Assembly: GCA_018433015.1 (NCBI GenBank)
Contig: JAHDSB010000015.1
Span: 1-44,983 of the forward strand
Reading direction: 5' to 3'
From: Clostridia bacterium
GTDB taxonomy: Bacteria > Bacillota > Peptococcia > DRI-13 > SV3-B141
Length of the DNA stretch: 44,983 nt
How positions within the stretch are numbered: position 1 is the stretch's first letter; every line of letters starts with the position of its first letter. Positions 8,646-16,162 of this stretch are shown in pieces. The position numbers and the translations under genes were made by a program. Under the pieces are notes generated by a model that saw only the letters and a program-made list of their open reading frames with translations, made no database searches and was not told the origin of the DNA.

Positions 8646-9686
8646 TCAATTTTTTCCTACCGTTGCCCTTATTAAAATAGCTATTAGAAAAAATACTCCA
8701 ATATAACCTAATAAGGGGTATATTGTCTCTACAGCTTGAGAAAAGGACCATCCTGCAAAAGGTAGTGTGGGCAAAATTAGAAGTAAAATTAAGTAGTGTT
8801 TAGGCCAAGGAATACTACTTCCTAGTCTTCTTAATAAACCATAACTGTTGCTCAGTGCCGTTGTTAATAAAGCAAACCATAACATAAAAGAAAATACTTT
8901 ACCTACCGAAGAATTTATTTTATTAGCTAAAGCTAACATAGGAATAGCCTGATAGATAATTTCTTTTTCTTCAAAGAGTAAAGAATAACAAATAACTGCT
9001 GACATAAAACTAAATAAAACACCTCCTAAAAGAGCTCCTAAAACACCCTTCTTACCTACTTTACTGCCCAGGGAAGACAATATTGCTATTATGGGTATTA
9101 AATTATAAGAAACATAAAGGAGGGTTGATATTAGCAAATTATTACCTATCAAATTATTACCCGTTACGAGTATAAGTTCACTATTTTGCGCAGAAGACAT
9201 ATTCAATGTAGCAATAATTAGGCACATAATTATCAGTACAGGAACCAACAAACTATTTACCATAATTATGCCTTCTAAATCTTTAATTAAAACAATCACT
9301 AAGATAAGGGCCGTTAAAAAAAAACCTACCCATAAAGGAAAACCCCACTGTTGCGAAAAAAGACTTCCACCACCAATTAACATTACTGTTAAACCCATAA
9401 ATAAAAATATCCCTATAATAATATCTATTACACCTATAAATTTACCAGGAAAGAGATAATTTAAATAATCATAATAGCTTCTCATTTTCTTTTGTCTAGC
9501 CTTATTTATAATTAAAGCACCTATTATGCTAAAAAAGATTCCTGCTACTAAACAACCCCCTACTCCAGCTTTCCCAAAAACGCCAAAAAATTTCAGAATT
9601 TCTTGTCCAGAGGCAAATCCTGCTCCAATAATAGTGCCCAAATAAGTAAAAGCTACTTTCAACGGGATTAACTTGTTAGAACTCAT
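8646..9686 (-). CDS. YkvI-family membrane protein, putative transporter
   Basis: The protein has 346 residues with about ten hydrophobic helices. The first helix region, FTYLGTIIGAGFASGQEILK (13-32), is characteristic of the YkvI family of uncharacterised membrane proteins. These have a LeuT/APC-like look: a broken first helix containing GAGFASGQE. Substrate and direction are unknown. It starts at ATG with GGAG upstream and ends 17 bases before the selB start, so it may be the first gene of a ykvI-selB-tRNA-Sec unit. Whether this has anything to do with selenium metabolism is open; proximity is the only hint. Confidence 0.8.
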   Translation of the reverse strand: MSSNKLIPLKVAFTYLGTIIGAGFASGQEILKFFGVFGKAGVGGCLVAGIFFSIIGALIINKARQKKMRSYYDYLNYLFPGKFIGVIDIIIGIFLFMGLTVMLIGGGSLFSQQWGFPLWVGFFLTALILVIVLIKDLEGIIMVNSLLVPVLIIMCLIIATLNMSSAQNSELILVTGNNLIGNNLLISTLLYVSYNLIPIIAILSSLGSKVGKKGVLGALLGGVLFSFMSAVICYSLLFEEKEIIYQAIPMLALANKINSSVGKVFSFMLWFALLTTALSNSYGLLRRLGSSIPWPKHYLILLLILPTLPFAGWSFSQAVETIYPLLGYIGVFFLIAILIRATVGKN

Positions 9687-9798
9687 ATACTATTCTCCGG
9701 TTAAAATATTGTCTACTTAACTCTATATCTATGATCGTTTTGCTTGCTTCTTGCTTATATCATATTTATTTATTTTTTTAAAATATATTAGTTAATCA

Positions 9799-9827
9799 GG
9801 ATAAAAGTTTAAAATATACATATACTA
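9799..9827 (+). promoter_or_regulatory. Possible sporulation-type promoter of yyaC
   Basis: GGATA (9799-9803) and TATACTA (9821-9827) lie 17 bases apart, 28 bases before the yyaC start codon. This resembles forespore sigma-G promoters (GNATA and CATNNTA). Bacillus yyaC is expressed late in the forespore. The match is imperfect and the region is AT-rich. Confidence 0.3.
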
Positions 9828-9854
9828 TCCTCATAATTTCTGCGGAGGTAGTTT

Positions 9855-10466
9855 ATGGGTAAAATTTTAAATTTGTTTAGTCAGTTGGCTACTCCCAAAA
9901 CAGAAGAACCCAAACTGCGCTTTCATATTGATGACCCCTTGGTAATAGTAAAAATGTCCAATAGTATGATTGATTTAATTAATAAATCTCCTCTTAATAA
10001 AGACCTTGTCATATTATGTATAGGTACTGATCGTTCCACAGGTGATAGCTTGGGACCTTTAACAGGTTGGAGATTAAAAAATCTTTTACGAAATTCCGGA
10101 ATAAAAGTTTATGGTACAGTTGATGATCCTGTTCACGCTGTAAACTTACAAGAAAAACTAGATGAAATTAAAAATCACTATAAAGACCCATTAATTATTG
10201 CTATAGATGCATGTTTAGGAAAAGTATCTAATGTTGGAACAATACTTTTACAAAATGAAGCCCTTCGTCCAGGGGCCGGTGTAAATAAAAACTTACCGGC
10301 TGTTGGAGATATAAGTATTTCTGGTATTGTAAATGTAGGAGGATTTATGGAATTTCAAGTTTTACAAAATACTCGTCTAAGCCTTGTCTTAAATATGTCT
10401 CAGACTATAGCAAATAGCGTTTATTTAGCATTACGCCGGACTTTACCAAAAGAAAAAGTTAATTAA
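9855..10466 (+). CDS. yyaC: Sporulation protein YyaC (GPR-like fold, DUF1256)
   Basis: The protein has 203 residues and belongs to the YyaC family, found in endospore formers near the origin and distantly related to the germination protease GPR. Recognisable blocks are LVILCIGTDRSTGDSLGPLT (about 48-67), GTVDDPVHAVNL (about 93-104), IIAIDACLGKVSNVG (about 114-128) and the Gly-rich PAVGDISISGIVNVGGFME. The motif GTDRSTGDSLGP suggests a metal or substrate site, but the family's activity is unproven. GGAGGT precedes the ATG. It is one of only two plus-strand coding features left of the origin and ends at a strong terminator shared with bactofilin. Confidence 0.88.
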   Translation: MGKILNLFSQLATPKTEEPKLRFHIDDPLVIVKMSNSMIDLINKSPLNKDLVILCIGTDRSTGDSLGPLTGWRLKNLLRNSGIKVYGTVDDPVHAVNLQEKLDEIKNHYKDPLIIAIDACLGKVSNVGTILLQNEALRPGAGVNKNLPAVGDISISGIVNVGGFMEFQVLQNTRLSLVLNMSQTIANSVYLALRRTLPKEKVN

Positions 10467-10474
10467 TTCAAGAA

Positions 10475-10514
10475 AAAACCCCTTGTCTCACTTTACGTCG
10501 AGACAAGGGGTTTT
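10475..10514. terminator. Bidirectional terminator between yyaC and bactofilin
   Basis: A perfect 15-bp stem (10475-10489 with 10500-10514; core CCCCTTGTCTC/GAGACAAGGGG; 10-nt loop) has A/T runs on both flanks, so it can terminate both convergent genes. Confidence 0.9.
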
Positions 10515-10532
10515 ACTCTATTATTCATTTAA

Positions 10533-10973
10533 TTATTTTGCGGCTGTTTTTACTTCTTTACCAGATTTATTTATTTCATTATTAATTTTGCTATTGTTTT
10601 TATTAAGCTCATCTTTAAGCTCCATAGAGCAGTTTCCTTTAAATATTGCGCCCTCTTCAATCATTAAATTTTTAACTTTCATATCACCATATAGCTTCCC
10701 AGATGGAGCAAGATCTACTTTACCCGCAGCATGAATATTTCCCTTTAAATAACCTGCCAATAAGACATTATTAGCTTCAACTGTAGCTTCTAATTTACCT
10801 GTTTCACCTATAACCAAATCACCTTTTGTCTTAATTTCCCCGTTAAACTCTCCATCAACACGAATAGTTCCCGTTGCAGTAATAGTCCCTTGAAACAAGG
10901 TATCTTTACCAATTAAGGTATTAACTTTATCTGGATTTGGACTTTGTGAATTTGATTTACTACTGCCAAACAT
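10533..10973 (-). CDS. Bactofilin, polymer-forming cytoskeletal protein
   Basis: The protein has 146 residues from the preferred start. A short N-terminal tail leads into a repetitive beta-helix region (about residues 22-105) with the bactofilin pattern, for example TLIGKDTLFQGTITATGTIR, then VDGEFNGEIKTKGDLVIGE and GYLKGNIHAAGKVDLAPSGK. A charged Asn/Lys-rich tail follows. Bactofilins self-assemble without nucleotide and often recruit cell-wall hydrolases. ATG at 10973 has AGGAGT nine bases upstream. An alternative ATG at 10997 overlaps the stop of the upstream M23 gene (TAATG) but has no good ribosome site. Tight coupling to the peptidase gene suggests a shared role in cell shape or sporulation. 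Confidence 0.9.
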   Translation of the reverse strand: MFGSSKSNSQSPNPDKVNTLIGKDTLFQGTITATGTIRVDGEFNGEIKTKGDLVIGETGKLEATVEANNVLLAGYLKGNIHAAGKVDLAPSGKLYGDMKVKNLMIEEGAIFKGNCSMELKDELNKNNSKINNEINKSGKEVKTAAK

Positions 10974-10996
10974 CTGCTTCACACTCCTGCTTATCA

Positions 10997-12103
10997 TTAT
11001 TGATTTAATACATCTAAGGGGTTGATCCAGTTTCCGTTCTTAGCTACGCCAAAATGCAAATGAGTTCCTGTAGCCCGGCCTGTCCTACCCATACGTGCAA
11101 TTATTTGTCCCCTCTCAACTTTTTGCCCTTTACGTACTAATATGGAGGAATTATGTGCATATTGAGTAACATAGCCAAAACCATGGGAAATGATCACAAC
11201 CCGTCCCCAAGACGCTTTATAACCGGCGAAAGTAACAACTCCTCCCCCCGCAGCTCTTATGGGTACACCATAAGATGAAGCTACATCAATACCTTTATGA
11301 AACTCACTTCCTCTATGTGAAAAGGGATTCTTTCGCCACCCAAATCCCGATGTTAGCCTACCGCTTACAGGCCAACCATTAGGAATAGCTTTTTGAAATG
11401 CAAGTTGTTTTTCTACATCCGACTTGAGTTTGTCCATAGCTTCTGCCTGTTGAGTAAGCATTCCGTCCATTTTATTTAAATCTTCTTTTAATTCTACTAA
11501 TGTATCTTTTTCTCCCTCTGGAAAAGGAAGCTCTAGAATTTTCTCTTCCGTACCCGCTAATTCTTCTATATTTTCATTTGCAAGAAGATCATCTTCAACA
11601 TTTGTTAAATAAGGTATCATAGCTCTATTTTGCTTATTTAAAGAGATTTCTTGTTGATTAAGTCCCATTGTTAACAATTGATAACGTTCTTTACCACGTG
11701 AACTCTGAGCCTCTCGGGATTCTTTTTCATCTTTTATTGATTTAGATAAACCTACTTTTTCTCTAACTTCTTGGTCCAGTTTAATTAAAGCATCAAGTTT
11801 GCTACTCATACTCCCTGCTAATCCCTTTAGCTCGTTAATCTCTTGGGCTTGAGCCATATTCACTTCTTTTAATACTTTATTTTCGTCAGCCAGATATTTC
11901 AGATAAAAAAAACCTGTTACAAAATAGCCTACTATTAACATACACGTAACGCTAAAAAAAAGAAATGTCCTAATAGCCCACATGGGTATACAAAAATTCT
12001 TGACCGGCCCTCTCTGATTATGAGGAATCACCATCATAGTCATATGTGAAAGCTTTTTCTTTTTTCTAAATTTATTCCAATTTAAACTTAATCCCCTATT
12101 CAA
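10997..12103 (-). CDS. Membrane-anchored M23 family peptidoglycan endopeptidase
   Basis: The protein has 368 residues. A basic cytosolic N-terminus (KFRKKKK) and one membrane helix (about 42-67) are followed by a long Glu/Lys-rich region with coiled-coil character (about 72-235). The C-terminal LytM/M23 domain starts at GWPVSGRLTSGFGWRKNPF. The zinc ligands are present: H269 and D273 in HKGID, and H350 in THLHFG with H348 beside it; H317 in QYAH fits the catalytic position. An active cell-wall hydrolase on the outside of the membrane is expected. The start is TTG with AAGGAAGG eight bases upstream. Bactofilin is encoded immediately downstream, a pairing known in other bacteria to position wall remodelling. 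Confidence 0.92.
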   Translation of the reverse strand: MNRGLSLNWNKFRKKKKLSHMTMMVIPHNQRGPVKNFCIPMWAIRTFLFFSVTCMLIVGYFVTGFFYLKYLADENKVLKEVNMAQAQEINELKGLAGSMSSKLDALIKLDQEVREKVGLSKSIKDEKESREAQSSRGKERYQLLTMGLNQQEISLNKQNRAMIPYLTNVEDDLLANENIEELAGTEEKILELPFPEGEKDTLVELKEDLNKMDGMLTQQAEAMDKLKSDVEKQLAFQKAIPNGWPVSGRLTSGFGWRKNPFSHRGSEFHKGIDVASSYGVPIRAAGGGVVTFAGYKASWGRVVIISHGFGYVTQYAHNSSILVRKGQKVERGQIIARMGRTGRATGTHLHFGVAKNGNWINPLDVLNQ

Positions 12104-12229
12104 CGCGCAAACCTTCCTTTTATCAAACCTATGAATAATTATAATGCAAACTTTAGAGTTCTGCTAACCCTCAATTTAGATTCGCTATTCTTATATATAA
12201 ATCCTCCTAAAAAATATAAAGTTTTACTT

Positions 12230-12262
12230 AAAAAAGAGCAAAATCAAATTTTACTCTTTTTT
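12230..12262 (-). terminator. Terminator of the DUF4446 gene
   Basis: A 14-pair stem with one C/A mismatch (12230-12244 with 12248-12262, 3-nt loop) overlaps the stop codon of the gene at 12251. On the minus strand the right side of the hairpin ends in CTCTTTTTT. Confidence 0.7.
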
Positions 12263-12763
12263 AACGGAGGAACGTATAGCCTGTTCTTCTTCAATTGATA
12301 ATTTATATGATGATTTTCCTTTTCTAATAGGTTTAGCATATGTACGAGCATCATCCCGTCCATAAATGCTGGTAAGTACAATTCCATCCCCATTTTTATT
12401 CAACAGTGCTAAAGAATAACTTAAATCTCCTCCCATATCATTAAAGGCATTGTAGCGCTGTATTCCAACATGCTGTAAGCTGTTTATTTGAGCTTTTTCT
12501 ATTTCTTTAAGTTTATCTTCATATATTTTAAGTGTAAATATCACTTTTTCTAGCTTCTCGGCATTATTAAGCATTATATCTTCTATATTTTTACCTTCTA
12601 ATCCTCGCATTAGGGTTTTATATTGATTTGCTAGTTTATTTAAACGCTTTATAACAATTATGAAAACAATTATACCTACTAAAAATGTTGTTAATAAAAA
12701 TAATGCAACTAAATTGAAGTTATTTTCCATTACATTTAATACAGACTCCAGGTAATTTACCAC
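12251..12763 (-). CDS. DUF4446 family membrane-anchored protein
   Basis: The protein has 170 residues from the preferred GTG. One N-terminal membrane helix (about 18-40) is followed by a charged helical region, then a C-terminal domain with the conserved block VGIQRYNAFNDMGGDLSYSL and GIVLTSIYGRDDARTYAKPI, diagnostic of DUF4446. The function is unknown; the family is widespread in Firmicutes near the origin and partition genes. GTG at 12763 is chosen because AGGGGG lies eight bases upstream; the longer frame to 12793 lacks a ribosome site. It precedes the M23/bactofilin pair on the same strand but has its own terminator. Confidence 0.85.
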   Translation of the reverse strand: MVNYLESVLNVMENNFNLVALFLLTTFLVGIIVFIIVIKRLNKLANQYKTLMRGLEGKNIEDIMLNNAEKLEKVIFTLKIYEDKLKEIEKAQINSLQHVGIQRYNAFNDMGGDLSYSLALLNKNGDGIVLTSIYGRDDARTYAKPIRKGKSSYKLSIEEEQAIRSSVKKE

Positions 12764-12851
12764 TTTTAATACCCCCTCAAAAAGACAATGCACAAATTTT
12801 ATAAATGGAACATGATATAATTCTAACCTTGATTTTTATGTAAGCATGGAT

Positions 12852-13538
12852 CTATGTAAATAAAATCAAAACATTCATAATAATCCCTGCTATAACGATG
12901 GATGGTAATAAATTTGCTACTTTTACTTCCTTAATCTCCAGGACATTTGCTGCTATTCCTAATATTAACAATCCTCCAGTGGCAGAGACTTCAGCCAGTA
13001 CCGCTTCACTCAGAAAGCCTTTCACTAGCCCTGCTAATAAGGTCAATGCCCCTTGATAAATAAAGACAGAAAGGGATGAAAAAGCTACCCCCCAACCAAA
13101 AGTTGAGGCAAATATTATTGATGATATGCCATCAAGAACAGACTTTGCAAAAAGAATTTTATGATTTCCTGTTATTCCACTCTCTAGTGCTCCCAGGATT
13201 GCCATGGCACCTACACAATAAACTAATGTAGTAGTAACAAAACCTTTTACAAAGTCGCCATCTTTTGCGGAAATCAAGGAATTAATTTTATTCCCTAGTT
13301 TTTCTAAAAGTCCTTGAATATCAAAGAATTCTCCTATAACTCCACCTATCACTAAACTAGTAATAACGATCAATTCATTGTTGGTTTTTAAGGCCATCTT
13401 TAGACCGATTAAAGCAACCGATAAACCTATGCCATGCATTATTGTAGTACGGTATTTAGTCGGTATCCCTTTTCGCAGGAAAATTCCGATTAAGGCACCT
13501 AGAATAATTGCTGTTGCATTTACTACTGTTCCTAGCAT
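12852..13538 (-). CDS. DUF554 family membrane protein (YdfK-like)
   Basis: This is an integral membrane protein of 228 residues with about six to seven hydrophobic helices. The N-terminus MLGTVVNATAIILGALIGIF is typical of DUF554, and KSVLDGISSIIFASTFGWGV carries the conserved DGISS core. The function is unknown; a small-solute transporter has been suggested for such folds but not shown. ATG at 13538 is preferred over the frame beginning at 13565 because family members begin at this Met-Leu-Gly-Thr and GGAG precedes it. The 167 bases upstream show no clear feature. Confidence 0.85.
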   Translation of the reverse strand: MLGTVVNATAIILGALIGIFLRKGIPTKYRTTIMHGIGLSVALIGLKMALKTNNELIVITSLVIGGVIGEFFDIQGLLEKLGNKINSLISAKDGDFVKGFVTTTLVYCVGAMAILGALESGITGNHKILFAKSVLDGISSIIFASTFGWGVAFSSLSVFIYQGALTLLAGLVKGFLSEAVLAEVSATGGLLILGIAANVLEIKEVKVANLLPSIVIAGIIMNVLILFT

Positions 13539-13732
13539 TCTCCCTTGCTCCTCTCCTCTGACCAATTAATTGCTCTATAACTTATCTTTCCAATGCAAAT
13601 CCTTCTATCTCTAAAACAAAAAGGCTGACCCTACTCATCTTCAGATTGTAGTATCCCATTGACAAAGACTTACTTTATTATACCTTCTCTACTAAAATGT
13701 GAATAGTAGCTAGATTTTATTGGTAATTTTTA

Positions 13733-14212
13733 TTATATCTTTGTTTTACCGGGGCGGGGTATATGATTCCGTAATATAAGATAATTAGCTATTATTACAT
13801 GTGATATAACACCTAATATGAATGTAGCAAAGCTGTTCCAATTCAAATCAACCCAATACCCATAGTAAGTTAAGATATTTTTTTGTATAGTAGAACCTGC
13901 TGCAAATAACATGATATAAATAACTAAAGTATACCAGTTTTTACTAAAGTATTTTATATAATGACAAAAAATAATAACAGGTGGAAACCAATCTAAGGCT
14001 AAGGTAAACTCGAATCCGGCTACATTTATAAGCATATTTTGTGTAGCCCATAATTTAAACAACGTAGATCCCACAAACATAATCAACAACGCTAAAAAAA
14101 TACCAAAGTAAATTCCTGCACTAAAATAATCTTTTATTTTTTTCACGGGTACTAGTAAAAACATTCCCAAGTATAATGCTATAGTTATATATAGCCAAAA
14201 TAAAGGCCCCAT
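13733..14212 (-). CDS. Small polytopic membrane protein resembling the CBO0543 family
   Basis: The protein has 159 residues with about five hydrophobic helices and the aromatic-rich patches LALDWFPPVIIFCHY and LTYYGYWVDLNW. This pattern (short loops, WFPP motif, terminal helix ending in basic RNHIPRPGKTK) resembles the CBO0543 family of uncharacterised Bacillus/Clostridium membrane proteins. No function can be assigned. ATG at 14212 has GAGGAGGG five bases upstream. It sits just after the hyd operon terminator and is a separate unit. Confidence 0.6.
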   Translation of the reverse strand: MGPLFWLYITIALYLGMFLLVPVKKIKDYFSAGIYFGIFLALLIMFVGSTLFKLWATQNMLINVAGFEFTLALDWFPPVIIFCHYIKYFSKNWYTLVIYIMLFAAGSTIQKNILTYYGYWVDLNWNSFATFILGVISHVIIANYLILRNHIPRPGKTKI

Positions 14213-14290
14213 TTCAACCCTCCTCATTTTTATATCAAAATTAGTTTCTCACAAAACACTAATATTATTTCACTGTAATAGTGTTAGTTG

Positions 14291-14333
14291 ATAAAAATAA
14301 AACGCAAGGATTAACCTTGCGTTTTATTTTTAT
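14291..14333 (-). terminator. Terminator of the hydrogenase operon
   Basis: A perfect 19-bp stem (14291-14309 with 14315-14333; core AACGCAAGG/CCTTGCGTT; 5-nt loop) begins 22 bases past the hydA stop. A/T runs are on both sides, so it may also protect the operon from convergent transcription. Confidence 0.9.
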
Positions 14334-14355
14334 CATATTAATTTATAATGCTATC

Positions 14356-16128
14356 TTATTCTTCTTTACCTGCTAAAACTGCATACTTAGGTCTAGGTGT
14401 ATACTTGGTGTGGAGAAGATGATGTGATTTTTCACCTAACGGTTTAACTAAATAAGTTTCATAAAGTTCTTTAACTGCAGGGTTGTCATGAGATTTTCTC
14501 ATGGGCATACCTTTATCTTCTTCATAAATAGCTTTGGCCCTTAAGGCGAGATAATCATCTTCCAACTCAATACGTTGAGGTCCTGAAACTAAGGGTTGAC
14601 CTCCACCTCCCACACAGCCACCAGGACAAGCCATAATCTCAATAAAATGATACTCAGCTTCTCCAGCTTTAACTTTATCTAAAAGTTTACGTGCATTAGC
14701 TAATCCATGAGCAACTGCTACTTTGACTGTGCCTAAAGGAGGAAGATCTACACTTGCTTCTTTAACTCCCTCTAGACCTCTAACCATATCAAAATCAAGA
14801 TTTTCTAATGTTTTATTAGTTACAACCTCATATACGGTACGTAAAGCAGCCTCCATAACGCCACCAGTTGCCCCAAAGATCAATCCTGCACCAGTAGAAA
14901 GACCCATAGGTAGATCATATTCTTCTTCAGCTAACCTTCTGAAATTAATACCTGCTTCTTTTATCATACTAGCTAATTCACGAGTTGTTAAAACAGCATC
15001 TACATCAGCAAATCCACTATCTCTTAATTCGGGACGTTGACGTTCAAATTTTTTGGCCGTACAAGGCATAATAGATACTGAGAAGATCTTAGCAGGATCA
15101 ACGCCTGCTTTTTCAGGATAATATGTCTTAGCTAAAGCCCCAAACATTTGTTGCGGTGATTTAGCTGTAGATAAATTATCTAAGAATTCAGGGTAATTGT
15201 GTTCACAGAATTTAACCCAGCCAGGACTGCAAGAAGTGATCAACGGCAACTTGCCTCCCTCTTTCAGCCTCTGTAACAGCTCATTTCCTTCTTCTAAAAT
15301 TGTTAAATCTGCAGTAAAATCTGTATCAAAGACTTTATCGAAACCTAGTCTTTTCAGAGCAGCTACCATTTTCTTGGTTACTGATGTTCCAACGGGATAA
15401 CCGAATTCTTCACCTAAAGCAGCTCTTGTTGCCGGAGCTGTCTGAACTACTACATGTTTATCAGGATCATTAAGGGCTTCCCATACTCTCTGAGTATGAT
15501 CCTTTTCTCTTAAAGCTCCTACAGGACAAACATTTACACATTGTCCACAATATGTGCAGTTAACTTCTGCTAAGGGACGATTAAAGGGAGGAGCTACTAT
15601 ACTTTCAAATCCTCTATCTGTAGCACCTAAAATACCAACGCCCTGTACTTCTTTACAAACGCTTACACAACGTTGACATAAGATACATTTATCGGGAATC
15701 CTTTCAATAGCGGGAGAGGATAAGTCCTCGGGGAAAATAGACATATCTCCCTTAAAGGGAATATCTTTGATTCCTAATTGTTTAGCTAAGTTTTGTAATT
15801 CACAGTTCGTATTGCGGGTACATGTGGGGCATTCCATGGGATGGTTAGATAGTATCAGCTCTACTACTGCTTTACGTGCTTCTCTGATAGCAGGAGTGTT
15901 GGTTTTTACAACCATTCCTTCAGAAACAGGATAACAGCAAGAAGTTTTTAATCCTCTAACCTTTTCTATTTCAACTAAACATACCCGGCAGGCCCCAACT
16001 TCGTTTATTTCCTTCAAATAGCATAGAGTAGGTATATAAATACCGGCCTTTCGTGCAGCTTCTAAAACAGTAGCGTCTTGAGGAACCTGCACTTCTTGAC
16101 CGTCAATTGTTAAAGTTACCATTTCCAT
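14356..16128 (-). CDS. hydA: NADH-linked [FeFe] hydrogenase catalytic subunit HydA
   Basis: This is the catalytic subunit of a trimeric, probably electron-bifurcating hydrogenase that makes H2 from NADH and reduced ferredoxin. It has 590 residues. The N-terminal [2Fe-2S] domain has Cys36, 47, 50 and 64. The His-Cys3 cluster reads HPMECPTCTRNTNC (96-109). Two [4Fe-4S] motifs are at Cys148-158 and Cys191-201. H-cluster motifs are TSCSPGW (298-304), MPCTAKKFE (355-363) and MACPGGCVGGGGQP (499-512). The H-cluster Cys ligands are all present, but the residue after Cys300 is Ser301 instead of the usual proton-relay Cys. It is the last gene of hydC-hydD-hydB-hydA, starting 34 bases after hydB, with AAGGAG before the ATG. 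No maturases (hydEFG) are in the window. Confidence 0.96.
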   Translation of the reverse strand: MEMVTLTIDGQEVQVPQDATVLEAARKAGIYIPTLCYLKEINEVGACRVCLVEIEKVRGLKTSCCYPVSEGMVVKTNTPAIREARKAVVELILSNHPMECPTCTRNTNCELQNLAKQLGIKDIPFKGDMSIFPEDLSSPAIERIPDKCILCQRCVSVCKEVQGVGILGATDRGFESIVAPPFNRPLAEVNCTYCGQCVNVCPVGALREKDHTQRVWEALNDPDKHVVVQTAPATRAALGEEFGYPVGTSVTKKMVAALKRLGFDKVFDTDFTADLTILEEGNELLQRLKEGGKLPLITSCSPGWVKFCEHNYPEFLDNLSTAKSPQQMFGALAKTYYPEKAGVDPAKIFSVSIMPCTAKKFERQRPELRDSGFADVDAVLTTRELASMIKEAGINFRRLAEEEYDLPMGLSTGAGLIFGATGGVMEAALRTVYEVVTNKTLENLDFDMVRGLEGVKEASVDLPPLGTVKVAVAHGLANARKLLDKVKAGEAEYHFIEIMACPGGCVGGGGQPLVSGPQRIELEDDYLALRAKAIYEEDKGMPMRKSHDNPAVKELYETYLVKPLGEKSHHLLHTKYTPRPKYAVLAGKEE

Positions 16129-16162
16129 GAGCGGTCACTCTCCTTAATCTAATTTTAGGGCC

